In this document: positions 47,440 through 58,109 of the stretch, one piece after another | Position numbering within the stretch: the first letter of the stretch is position 1 | How the letters are laid out: every line of letters starts with the position of its first letter | Origin: Acephala macrosclerotiorum | Taxonomy: Eukaryota; Ascomycota; Leotiomycetes; Helotiales; Mollisiaceae | Assembly: GCA_014904845.1 (NCBI GenBank) | Contig: MU119240.1 | Coordinates: 124,001 to 188,000, forward strand | Direction of reading: 5' to 3' | DNA: 64,000 bases | The notes under the pieces: generated by a model | Seen by the model: the letters and a program-made list of their open reading frames with translations, nothing else | Databases searched by the model: none | What the model was told of the DNA's origin: nothing | Made by a program: the position numbers and the translations under genes

Positions 47440-49197
47440 GTCACATCAAGGATTCGGTCATTGCATTATCAGAGCGAGGTGTTTTTAAGGAGCTGGGAAG
47501 GGAATGGATTCTAGTCTACGAAAATCGAGAAAAATATCAGGGCGTTGGATGTTTGTGAAAGAACGGATTGTTGGCGTTGTAACGACTTACGATCTCCTTG
47601 TGGATGGATCGAGTTCGAGGGCATGTTTGGAAAGAGAATAGACCAGTCAAATTGCAAAAGGCGATCACGACAGTATACATTATTTCATCAATCTTGCATT
47701 AGTTTTGCCATTTCATGAATACATGACTTCATTCTCTCCAAGCATCGTCATCCCTATCAAATTGACGTGATCGTCCTCAAGGCTGTAAAAACAAAACATC
47801 ACTGTTCTCCAGCCGCTCTCCCCTGAGACAATCAGCTGTGCCGCGCAGCGAGTCACCATCATTCCCATCTGAAACGTCTTAAGACATTACATTCCTGCCC
47901 TTCCTGCCCCTCATCTCGCATACACTTCCCCAATCCGCCACCACCCCTCCTCAACGGCATCACCATTCAAAATCGAGCTCTGAATCAGACAATCACACTA
48001 TCACATGCACGTACCGGCACCGTGCAACGAGAGTCAGCATACCATCTGCTGTTGTGTCCAAGCCCTGTTGGCTTTGGATAGCCTTGGTTGCGTCCAAGGT
48101 CATATTTTGAGCGGATATCTCGGTGCACCCCACCATAAGCCCTGACTGTACGGCACGAGATTTTTCAACCCTGACTTACCTGACCTACTCAGATATTTCC
48201 CACTTGCTATTCGGTCAACAACCTCCAAGCCGAACGGGTTTTCTGCATACGGTTCTTGGGTACAGAGTTTGTTGTTTTTTTTTTCGGGAAGTTTTTGTTG
48301 AGGTGCTGGTTCGAGACATGAAGTGACGTACGCGCACCAATCATCTCACCGCCATTGATCTTCATCCAGGTACATTTCTTCCCGTTCGACCATGGATTCC
48401 CATCACATGATTCCGCGTCTGCCGCAGTGGCGAGTCAAGTCTCCAAGCTTTCGCTGGCTGCACTGAGACGGAGATGCACCCCACTCTCCTCCCGCCTATC
48501 AACTCCAGATCTGGGAATCTTTCTCGAGGGCGACCTGCCTATTGGTTGTTTCGCATGCGGAGAGATGGATTTTTGTCCATTTATCTTTAAGATTGTGTGT
48601 TATCCATCCACCAGCATCTGTCCATCCAGCCGCGGTTGCAGTAGTTTGCGCCTAGACGAGGAATGCCGAGTGGTAGTGGCTTGGAATTATTGCTTGTTTT
48701 CTTGACGTGAGAATGACGATTTGCTGAAAGTGCAGATGCATATTTTCATCTTGCATACGCGTTGAAAATTGGAGCGGGAGGCGTATTTCGTGCTGTTTCT
48801 GTAGAAACCTTCGTTGTGGTGAGTCGTTGTCGGTTTTTAAGCCACGTGCCAGACTTGATACTTTGAGAGGGGAGAAGGACTGGAGCTAAGCCGAACATTG
48901 CATGCTTTCATGTAGATATATAGATATATAGATAAGATAGTGGGGGATGTGGGATCCAAGAAATAGCATAATACATCAATTATCGGTCGTCAAATGTCGT
49001 CTCTCATCCCTCATCCCTCGTCCATATCCCTACTCCGCTAAGGTTTTGAAAAGAAAATTGCTCGGATTGGAAGCTCTCTGACTGGCAGCGCGGTTTCGTC
49101 CCCCGTTGCCATCCCTCAGCTTTGAAGACTCTATCAAGTATCCGCAGTTTGCTGATTTTCTCCTCTGAAAGACGATGCGGAGTCATGTCGTGCTCAT
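47440..49197. other. Intergenic, nothing recognised
   Basis: About 1.76 kb. There is a short ATATAG/TAGATA microsatellite at about 48913-48937 and a T-run near 48270. ORFs are short and unsupported. Confidence 0.5.
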
Positions 49198-51156
49198 TCA
49201 GTGGAAAACCAAGCACGAGACGATAGCAGTATCCGTCTAGGCCCCATTATTATTAGTAGGAGTCTCGCCCAATAAGTAATTAGCTCAAGAGCGCAATCAG
49301 TATCTCGCACGATGTTTCCGAACGTTCATAGGGGAAGACTTACTTGCGAACGAGCCAGCCGCCCAACCAATGTAGCCAAGATATACTAGAATAATGTCAG
49401 TGTGCGACAACATCGGGCTCTCATCGAATTTACCATTAGAGTTGGCGTTTAAGAATGACACAGCTGAACAAAGATATGTCAAGCAAGAAGGATCACTCGA
49501 GCCTCCAGTCTCAGACAGAATAGCTTGTCGTTCATTGCACATTGCATCTCAGCCACTGAGCCAAAGGTGCAAAAGCTGTAGATATCTGATTTCCCACGCA
49601 AACGGTATTGCCACCGCTTCCATCCCAATTAAGATACTTGTATATGTCGAAGATCAAGTTCATGGTTGAGCCATCTGGATTGATCACACCTGCCAATGCG
49701 GGGCCTGAGCCGTCACTAACGAATAGAGCTGCGCTGGTCCAATAATTTCCTGGGAAGAGGATCATTTGCGAAGTCGCTCCTACGTTGCGCGTCCGCCGTC
49801 AACATCAATCGAGAAACATGGGGAATCGGGGACTTACAATGGCAGTGACAGCAGCTTGAACGGTCGCAGCCCAGGTGTTGATGTTTGCAACTGCAGGACG
49901 ATCAGAATTATTCACGTAAATATTGGGAAACGAGACTCGCTGTCGTGGGGTTCGTTCATGATACCGAAAACGACCTTGCATTGGAGGCATATTTTGTAGC
50001 AATATTCGCCCATAAGGTGGCGAATATGGAGTTAACAGGACCTCCTTGGCCAATAATTGCTCCATCTGCGATCTGCTGTTTGAATGTCTTAACTCGACGT
50101 GGGTATTACTTACTAAACCTTGCATAGTTGTGAATATCAATCAAGCAGTAAGCTCCTGTAACAAGACAGGCTTGCACGAGCCTACCACAGCCGTCAGCAA
50201 TCAAGCATGTAATACGTGTAGATGAACGTACTTGTCATAGTGCCGAAGTTCGTCGGATCCAGCGCTCCGGTTGCAGTCCCACTATTAATTATATATTGCC
50301 ACCCATGGGTAACCTAAAAACTGCAAAATTCTCCGATGCAAAGTGGGCCATTTGCCCAGCTCCGTCGGGATAGCCTCTGATCACGTTAGAGCAGGAACTT
50401 ATTTGAAGAACTATGTGTTATGTAGCAAGCGGAAGGATACTCACACTCCAATTGGACAATAGGCTCCCGATGGCGATTGGGTTCCCTGCACATCTATTAG
50501 GCCCTCGAAACGACTAAATTTCTTGTCCCACGTACGTCTGTACCAGTTCCAAAATCACATCTAACAATGTCTGCATATCTGTCAAAGCCCGTGGCATGCT
50601 TGTACCTCGAGGGTTCTCACTTATGCCTGCAAGCTTAACCTTCCCAGCACATGAAGTAACGCCGCAGTTTTGAGGTGTCGGGGAACAGGATCCCGCTACC
50701 CTAGTCTTGGTGGAAGTGACGAGAGTTGTCGTAGGCTTCCTGTGCCGAAGCACTTGCGGACGTGCTTGTAGACGTGGCGAGTGTAGTCGAGCTGCTGGTT
50801 AATAGTGGGACTTGAGACGAGGTTGAAGATTTGGATAAGCTAGTCGTCGAGGTAGAGACGTGAGTTGATGATGTTGCTGATTTCTCTGAGCTGTTTGTAT
50901 TTTTCGTTCAAGCGCTGGATATCTTACTGCTTGTCGTGCTTGTAGAGCTTGTTACAACTTTCGACATTGATGTCATGACCGTGGATTTCCCTGAACCAGT
51001 CGTCCGATCTGCGTAGCTAAGACTTTGTCTGGGAAGTAACAATCGAGACAATATACCGGAACGGGAAAGCCACCCCACGATGTAAGGAATGCTGTTGGCC
51101 ATCAGGGTAAACACTACTTGCTCTTCCTGTGCAACGACATCATTGACCTCCAACAT
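49198..51156 (-). pseudogene. GH5 endo-beta-1,4-glucanase (EG II type) pseudogene
   Basis: Remnant of a secreted cellulase. Reading the minus strand and removing apparent introns gives, in order: a Ser/Thr linker (VVTSSTSTTSSKISS), GTGTDGTQSPSGAYC, GYPDGAGQMAHFASENFAVF, LVQACLVTGAYCLIDIHNYA, IIGQGGPVNSIFATLWANIA, VVFGIMNEPHD, INTWAATVQAAVTAI, SQMILFPGNYWTSAALFVSD, INPDGSTMNLIFDIYKYL, AILSETGGSSDPSCLTYLC, YLGYIGWAAGSF, and ETPTNNNGA. Both catalytic Glu codons (in MNEP and SETGG) survive. Lesions are TGA in the linker (50908-50910), a frameshift near 50232, a frameshift near 49977, a 7-bp tandem duplication (49533-49546) that shifts frame, and a Trp-to-TAG change at 49237-49239. Any CBM1 and the signal peptide upstream are not recognisable. 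Confidence 0.85.
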
Positions 51157-51473
51157 CTTCCACTTTGACGGTTAATGACAATTTCTGGAATTGTCGTCTC
51201 CCCTTGATCCTTCATCCTTCCTGGGCACAACGGCTGAAATGAAACATAAGCGCATAAAAACTTCACCATCTGAATTACTTTTGGAGTGGACGGCGATGAC
51301 CAAGTGGTGTTAGATCCACTGATCGCGGTGACATGTGTCGATGACTGTCCAGTCCTAGAACACTGGAGGAAGCAGTGCCTCTTTTCGGAACGAACTCCAT
51401 ATTTCTCGCGATTTGTCGACTCCCTGTCGAGCAGAAGCGCATCCGGTTTGTAACAGGTCGCAAAAAGGACCAT

Positions 51474-52082
51474 CGGAGCAGTTAGCTGACACGGTGTCTA
51501 AAAGATATCGAAGGAATCCTGCGACAATCGATAAGGACAGCTCGTCCTATTCACGATGTGTCACCGTGGCTGTAAGAAGCTTATGTCGACGATGTCTGAT
51601 CATCAGAGGAACACCGAGATCTCTCCACTCGTAAATAAATATAGAGATGAATTCTGGGCATAGATATTTTTTGGCCCGTTGATGTATGTTGGGTGAGGTT
51701 TGAATACCGTTCACGATCGAGCAAAGCTACCTGAACGCTTGGTATCCTCGACAGTCACGTTTTTCGAAACCACGTCGCTCTCGAGACTACCCACCATTGA
51801 ACATTGTCCCAACTTACAAAAGCACTCTAAAGTATCAAGATCTTTTCCCTGCAAACCGAGTTCTCGGCATTCTTTGCTTCAGTATCACGTGGTCTCGAAA
51901 TGACAACATCGAATTAGCGGGGTTCACGAATCCCCTAAATCGCGAACAAAGCCATGTAAGCATCAATCACACGATGCACTGTATGAAGTCGTACGAGGTC
52001 TAGTATCCTCTCTCCTTGATGTCTAGATACCATTTCTAGCTGTTAAACCATCCTCTCTCCTCCGAACATTCACATATTCACA
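51474..52082. other. Intergenic, nothing recognised
   Basis: About 0.6 kb. It holds the dioxygenase promoter, with a CT-rich leader (catcctctctcctccgaac) right before the start. Confidence 0.5.
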
Positions 52083-53348
52083 ATGTCCTTCGATCACATC
52101 CCCATTCTCGACCTTTCCGAGGCCAGAGATCCTACTACCAAGCCCAAATTCTTAGAGCAACTACTCCATGCTCTACTAGAAGTTGGCTTCCTCTATCTCA
52201 AGAATGTAGGAATACCAGAAGAGCTCACACAAAAGGTCATTAAAGAAGGAGTAGCATTCTTCGACTTACCAACTGAAGAGAAGTACTTTACCCCACCCTC
52301 AATGTCCTAACCTCTGCTAACACTCCTTCGCAGACTGAGGATAGAAATGAAGAACGCCCCCTCCTTCCTTGGCTACTCACAACTCGATGCCGAAATAACA
52401 GCCCACACAATCGACCACCGCGAACAAATTGACCTCTCGTCCACCCACCCAGTCCCGAGACCAGACGAGCCCCTTTACCGAAACCTCCTCGCTCCAAACC
52501 AATGGCCCTCCCCCAAACTCATGCCAGACTTTCAACCCGTCTACAGCGAGTACATATCCCGCATGGGCGAAATATCTATATTTTTTACAAGTTTAATCGC
52601 GGAATCAATCGGTCTCTCCTCCACCTCCTTCAACAAATACTTCTCAGCCGACCAACAACACAAACTCAAAATCGTAAAATACCCCGATCTGGCAGAATTA
52701 GGATTATGGAAAGAAGGAGAACCAATACCAGAAGGACAAGGCGTAGGACCACATAAAGATTCTATGTTATCTAGTTACTTGCTGCAGGTTACAAAACATA
52801 GAGGATTGCAGGTTCAGAATATGAAAGGGGAGTGGATTGACTGTCCGCCGATAGATGGGACATTGGTTGTTGCTATTGGACAGGGAATGGAGGCTTTGAC
52901 GCAGGGTGTTTGTATGAGCACTACTCATCGAGTACTAAGTCCTGCTCCGGGGACTGGGGCGAGGTTCTCGGTGCCGTTCTTTCAGGGAGTTAGTCTAGAC
53001 GCGGAGTTTGATGAGTTGAATGATCTTGATGGTGGAGGAGGGGTTGGTAGGGTCCCGGAGAAGATAAAGGAGATGAGGAGGAAAGTTGTGGAGAGAAATG
53101 GTGGAAGGTTGGATGATGTGGAGTTTACGTTCAAAGGTGGATTTGGAGCTAAGACTTTGGGTGAGGCGACGCTGAAGAATAGGGTTAAGAGCCACCCAGA
53201 TGTTGGAGAGAGGTGGTATCCAGATATTCTTGCTGCGATCAGAGCACAGCAAGCCAAAGAGCGGGAGGAGGCCGGGAAGATCAAAGCCGCGGCTGTTCCC
53301 GAGAATGGTGCACCAGTCAGTGGTGCGCAAGCCGTGGAGGCTCACTAG
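52083..53348 (+). CDS. 2-oxoglutarate/Fe(II)-dependent dioxygenase (isopenicillin-N-synthase-like)
   Basis: Exons 52083-52282 and 52334-53348 join across a 51-bp intron to give 404 aa. The family oxidises small molecules using Fe(II), O2 and usually 2-oxoglutarate. The N-terminal DIOX_N region reads IPILDLSEARD, LLHALLEVGFLYLKNVGIP, FDLPTEEK. The core has LGYSQLDAE, then the iron-binding triad: HxD in GVGPHKDSM and the distal His in MSTTHRVLSPAPGTGARFSV, with the R-x-S co-substrate motif (ARFSV). Residues 300 onward are a Gly/Lys-rich insertion and an Ala/Glu tail. Substrate is unknown; no biosynthetic partners lie nearby. Confidence 0.9.
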
Positions 53349-53771
53349 ATGGTATTTGCTGGTATCGGGCTTCGGCCATAGTTTTCGGTTGCTGGGACAT
53401 GCTGGGACATTCGAAGCCATTGCACGCCTGGGAGCAACTTCAATACCTTTTCTTAAGCGAAGTAGCTCAAGATGCTGTATTAATCCTTGGAAGTCCGTTC
53501 CACTCATAGCACACACCTTCCTCAAATTGTCGAATAGAAGCAGGATATTTCGGGTCGCGATTGTTGCATAGGGCAGAATATCATAGACACATTATGCATA
53601 GCCTTCTGTCTCTGTCTGTCTATGCCATCCCAATGCGCCTTTCGCTGCAAAATACAATGTACCATCGCTCATTCCCTCGTATCGTCATAACTCCTCAGCT
53701 CAACGATATCAAAAGCGCACACCGCCACCCAGTCACAAAAGCCGACAGCATCTCCATCTCGCGTTGGGTAT
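53349..53771. other. Convergent 3' region
   Basis: About 420 bp between the stop codons of the convergent dioxygenase and 4F5-like genes. Short direct duplication gctgggacat (53391-53400 and 53401-53410) is visible; otherwise nothing. Confidence 0.5.
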
Positions 53772-54166
53772 CTATTTCTTGGGTTGCTCCTTGAAGCCGG
53801 GGAAGCAGTCCTCGAGAGTCTTGCTGTGCTTATTCGTGGCGTGTTCGGTGAGACTGTGGTACACAAATGTCAGCGCATTATAAATAGAAGAGAGTGAGTA
53901 TACTCTGCGGGAAGAGGAGAGTGGTGCGAATGTTTGGAAAGGCGGAACATACGCAGGCGCACGAGTAGTCTTCAGGAAAGTCGACTTGCAGACTTGACAC
54001 TGGATATCCATAGCCTTCTCGTTGACCTTAAGTTGCGACTTTGCGACCTTAACATCTTTGTCCTTGCGATCACGCTTGGAGGCTGCCTTCGCACCCTGAA
54101 GAAAAATATTCAGCACAAATCTGGAGGGGCTGAAGTGGGGTGAGGATGGGTGCGTACGTTTCCCAT
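53772..54166 (-). CDS. Small 4F5/ZNF706-like zinc-binding protein
   Basis: Three exons on the minus strand, 54166-54158 (only MGN), 54095-53953 and 53853-53772, give 77 aa. The basic N-terminus GAKAASKRDRKDKDVKVAKS is the 4F5-type motif; CQVC and the downstream TEHATNKHSK supply a C2H2-type zinc site, with DCFPGF near the end. The family (At2g23090/SERF-like) is small and nucleic-acid or aggregation related. Without the nine-base first exon the glycine at the start of exon 2 would have no initiator, which is why simple ORF calling misses the gene. Confidence 0.88.
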
Positions 54167-54529
54167 TTTGATAGATGTGGTGGATGTTTGACGGGGAGTG
54201 GTCTTGATCTATGGTTACTGGTGCGGATTTGAGAAGTGGCAGATTCTGGTCGAAGTGTTCGAAGTGTTGCAGAACTTTGCGAAAGTTGCGGTATTTGTAA
54301 AGAAAATAATACTCAGCCTCATCGGCGTCTGCTTCGCCGGGGCGTCACGCTAAAGGACCCCTGTAGCCTTATTTTTGGCACTGTTGATATCACGCGAAGT
54401 CAACCAGCCTCGCCTTGAAGAATTCATCACAAATTCGATCCTATCATCTCTCATCGAAATTCAGCCTGAAAGTCCTACATGCTTCGATCTTTATTCGGAA
54501 AGAAAGAAGACCGTGAGAATTCTATCACA
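54167..54529. promoter_or_regulatory. Divergent promoter region
   Basis: About 360 bp shared by the 4F5-like gene and the AT-hook gene, which point away from each other. It contains a TTCGAAGTGTT repeat (ggtcgaagtgttcgaagtgtt near 54250). Confidence 0.5.
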
Positions 54530-55786
54530 ATGGCTTCTGAGATCTCCGCAGCCGACTTCAAGGACGCGTTGAATAGGTACAATGATGTTATCGCAGGTTT
54601 GAGCAAGACGCGTGAGTATTTCTCTATAATTCAACTAAACATGAGTGTTTTTATGCGACCAAGATATTGACGCGTCATTTAGGAAAGCAAGGAGATGTAA
54701 GCCTCGAGGAGCTCGACAAATTCAGGTATCAATATGCGCCTATGAACTTCAGCAAGAATACCGGCCGAAATCTTGAACTCGCTGATCTAGAGAAGCTCGC
54801 CGAGTGGAAGGTGTAAGTCATATTTCAGTTCCAGCTCTATACCATGATGTTGCGACTTTTGGCGCATCCCATCACCAGCTCCAAGTTTGAAAAGCAAACA
54901 AAACTTCAAAGCCTTATCTTGATCGGCATACTAACATGCCAACAGCCGTCATGGTACATTCCGTCCTGGCCTCACCAAGAAAATCGGCTCCAACAGCAAC
55001 GAAGAAATCGCCGCCGCCCTCAAAGACGCCTTCGATCACTACGCCTCCAATAAGGATGACATCCACGGCACCGTCGAGAAGCTCCGCGCTCTTAAAGGTG
55101 TCGGTCCAGCAACAGCCTCCCTCCTCCTTGCCATTCACGATCCCCTCAATGTCGTCTTCTTCAGCGACGAACTCCACCGATGGCTCGTTAGCGACGGAGA
55201 AAAGAAAACCCTTCGATACACCACCAAAGAGTTCGAGGAACTATTCTCCGCAGCTACGACCTTCATGGCACGCATCAACTGCACCCCAATCGAGCTAGAG
55301 AAGGTAGCTTTCACACTCATCCAAGAGAGCGAGCCAGTCAAGGAGAAGAATCCATATGTTCCTACCGGAAACCCACGAGGTCGCGTTCCGTTGACAGCAG
55401 AGGAGAAGGAGGCAAGAAAGTACGTTCCTACTGGCAAGCCGCGAGGTCGTCCAGCTACAGGTGTTAAGAAGACTCCCAGCGGAAAGCCAAGAGGTCGACC
55501 AGCTGCCGATCCTGCGAAGAAGGCTGCCAAAGCTGCTACACCCAAGAAGGCAAAGGCAGAGAAGCCAGCTCCAGCTGAAGGTGCAAAGAAGCGTGGCCGT
55601 CCAACCAAGAGCGAATCTCCTGCCCAAGATGCACCTGCAGCTCCTCCAAAGGCTCGTGGCAGACCTAAGAAATCTGAGACGGTTGCTGAAGAAGTCGCAA
55701 CGACCCCAGCTTCGAACAAGAGAAAGAGCATGGCTACACCATCTACCACTGCTAGTAGTCGAAGCACTAAGAGAGCTAAGGCTTAG
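54530..55786 (+). CDS. AT-hook protein with helix-hairpin-helix-like core
   Basis: Exons 54530-54611, 54683-54812 and 54946-55786 splice in frame to 350 aa. The N-terminal half is a conserved-looking helical domain (DVSLEELDKFRYQYAP, LEKLAEWKV, RHGTFRPGLTKKIGSN) with an HhH-like element LRALKGVGPATASLLLAI, a DNA-backbone binding motif. The C-terminal half carries five AT-hooks: GNPRGRVP, GKPRGRPA twice, KKRGRPTK and KARGRPKK, separated by Lys/Ala/Pro-rich linkers, the first three in VPTG/TPSG-led repeats. It is therefore probably a nuclear, AT-rich-DNA-binding protein. The upstream in-frame ATG at 54479 gives a Lys/Glu leader, but ATG 54530 fits better. Confidence 0.87.
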
Positions 55787-56609
55787 ACTTGGCTGCCCCT
55801 CTTTTCTACTTGCCATCATGAAAATATCTGGGGTTGGGGGTTTGCACAAGGATTTTCTCTTTGTTATGCAGGTTTACAGTGGGGTGCTATGGGTAAATGA
55901 TATCATGGCAGCGAGCAGTACGTTGGCGAGCGCTTCTTAATGAGAGCAAAAGAATATGAACAAATGGACATAATTCGCGAAGCCCCAAACTCAGTGATAC
56001 AATCAAGTTTTGGTCGAGGTAGTGCCTCCAATTAGCAGCCTGAGGGATAATTTTTGTTTGTTGCCTCGAGGCCAACAGATTGAAAGTCTCTTGATCCAAA
56101 GGTCTCGTCAATTGGTCAAAGACCGTGTCAATTTTCAGACTCTTACGAAATATTTCCCTTCTAGCTATCGGGCAAATGAGGGAGATTCCGGATTGCAGGT
56201 TGTTTCGTCGTCATTGTATTCCAGATTCTCTGTACTGGGGGAGCACTTTTGTCAACCAGCTTGCTCTTTACTTTAGCTAATTCAACATTATCGAACTCAT
56301 GTCCGCCTGGTTATCAAAGCTGGTGTTTCTTTGCCTTAACTTTTTCTCGATCACTTGAGCATGATTGGTGCATGATGCTCGCACTCGGTAAAGTTGCTCC
56401 CGCCAAAGCTTCCCCTTTCCCCATAATTGGGGTCCTCCATGATGGGGCCGACGGCTAAAAGCTCAACCCAAGATCTGCACTCGCCATTTGGCGGAGAGCA
56501 TTCTCAACAAGGCAAGTCCGCCTTTCACTCGCAACATGAAGCTACCTATATATGGTCTTACCTTTTCAGTATGTTTGAATACTTCTTATCTGTCCTTCAC
56601 GATACCAAG
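55787..56609. other. Intergenic, nothing recognised
   Basis: About 0.8 kb. An in-frame ATG at 56427 extends the next gene by 61 codons, but this extension has no targeting or domain features and is treated as leader. Confidence 0.5.
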
Positions 56610-58109
56610 ATGCTTTCATCTCGCCTTCGTACCTGTGTCTCCTCAATTGTACCCCGTATCGCCCACCAGCGTCGAACTCTCGCTGCGGCGGCGACAGCAA
56701 CAACTCGGGCACCCCGCGCCGAAGGAGACATCTCGTCCGTTTTTGCCTCTTTGTCTGGCGCTCCAGCACAACCTCTCCCAGAACGCTTCGCTGACATCAA
56801 GACCACCCTTATTCGTGGTCGAGAATCAGAGATCGAGGCATCATGGCGAAGACTACTCTCTACGCTCCGATCCGAAATAGACCAAATTGCTACCCACGGC
56901 TCCTCAATCATCCCCGAAATTGAGTTTTCTGAGATCAACAACTTCTCAAGAGTTCAACCGTTCTCTCGGTCCCTCAAAAAGCGCGGGGCAGCGGTCATTC
57001 GTAGTGTAGTCCCTGAATCCGAAGCTCTGTCTTGGAAACAGGAAATTCGAGACTACATCGGAGCGAATCCACAGACGAAAGCTTTTCCCCAGGATAACCC
57101 CGCTGTCTACGAACTTTACTGGAGTCCGGGACAGGCCAAAGCCCGCGCACATCCAAATGTTCTTGAGACGCAGAAATTCTTGATGTCGTTCTGGCATGTG
57201 GACTCAGATCCCAGAGCCGTGATATCCACGAGCCACCCGATCGCTTATGGGGATCGGTTGAGGATTCGTATGCCAGGCGATGCGGGTTTCGCTCTGGGTC
57301 CGCACATCGATGGTGGTTCCGCCGAGCGTTGGGAACCGAATGGGTATGGTTGCGGACATGTCTATGATTCGGTCTTCGAGGGAAGATGGGAGGACTTTGA
57401 TTCTTGGGATGCAAGTGGAAGAATTCACGCTGAGAGTGATCTATACAACGGCGCTGGCGCTTGCAGCATGTTTCGAATGTTTCAGGGATGGTTAAGTATG
57501 TCCAATACTGGAGCTGGAGAAGGGACATTGCTGGTTAATCCATTGTTCAATCTGGCCACGGCTTATTATCTCCTTCGACCATTCTTCTCGCCGAGGATGA
57601 GCGATGTTGGCAAGAGTGGCTATTTGGATACCGAGAACTGGGTATTGGATCCTGTGCAGAGTACTGTCTTGCAGGGAGCGACTTTGGGGTGCACGCAGGA
57701 GCTGACGGCGTCACTACATCCACATCTTGAATTGGAGAAGAGTATGGTGAGTGTGCCAGAGGTGAAGCCGGGGGATTATGTAGCATGGCATTGTGATACG
57801 GTGCACGCCGTTGACAGGGTTCATGGCGGCAAAGGAGACTCGAGTGTGCTGTATATTCCGGTCTGTCCCTTGACAGAGGCTAATGCGAAGTATCTTGGCG
57901 TACAGAGGGACGCGTTCGAGAGTGGTACGCCCGGGCCAGACTTCCCTGGAGGTACCGGCGAGAGTCAGCATGTCGGTCGAATGAAGAAGGGTGATATCGA
58001 GAAGGCAGGAGGAGTGGAGGGTTTGAGAGCCATGGGACTGGGAAGTTGGGAAGCGACAATGGAGAGGGAAAAAGACTGTGTCAGAGTTGCGAACGATATC
58101 CTAGGTTAA
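56610..58109 (+). CDS. DUF1479 oxygenase-like protein, probably mitochondrial
   Basis: A single-exon gene of 499 aa from ATG 56610. The start MLSSRLRTCVSSIVPRIAHQ is rich in Arg/Ser without acids, like a mitochondrial presequence. The DUF1479 domain follows (bacterial YbiU relatives; double-stranded beta-helix, probable Fe(II) oxygenase): KRGAAVIRSVVP, AVYELYWSPGQAKARAHPNV, FWHVDSDPRAV, YGDRLRIRMPGDAGFALGPH then IDGG (an HxD-type site), FRMFQGWLSMSNTGAGEGTL, and a later WHCDTVHAVDRVHGG with the distal His. Reaction and substrate are unknown for the family. Confidence 0.9.
   Translation: MLSSRLRTCVSSIVPRIAHQRRTLAAAATATTRAPRAEGDISSVFASLSGAPAQPLPERFADIKTTLIRGRESEIEASWRRLLSTLRSEIDQIATHGSSIIPEIEFSEINNFSRVQPFSRSLKKRGAAVIRSVVPESEALSWKQEIRDYIGANPQTKAFPQDNPAVYELYWSPGQAKARAHPNVLETQKFLMSFWHVDSDPRAVISTSHPIAYGDRLRIRMPGDAGFALGPHIDGGSAERWEPNGYGCGHVYDSVFEGRWEDFDSWDASGRIHAESDLYNGAGACSMFRMFQGWLSMSNTGAGEGTLLVNPLFNLATAYYLLRPFFSPRMSDVGKSGYLDTENWVLDPVQSTVLQGATLGCTQELTASLHPHLELEKSMVSVPEVKPGDYVAWHCDTVHAVDRVHGGKGDSSVLYIPVCPLTEANAKYLGVQRDAFESGTPGPDFPGGTGESQHVGRMKKGDIEKAGGVEGLRAMGLGSWEATMEREKDCVRVANDILG

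Noticed and set aside
51114..51473. 119-codon minus-strand ORF just upstream of the endoglucanase remnant
   Set aside because: It could include decayed signal-peptide/CBM1 sequence, but no Cys pattern or hydrophobic leader is recognisable, so I did not extend the pseudogene into it.
55135..55767. Minus-strand 210-codon ORF
   Set aside because: Antisense of the AT-hook repeats.
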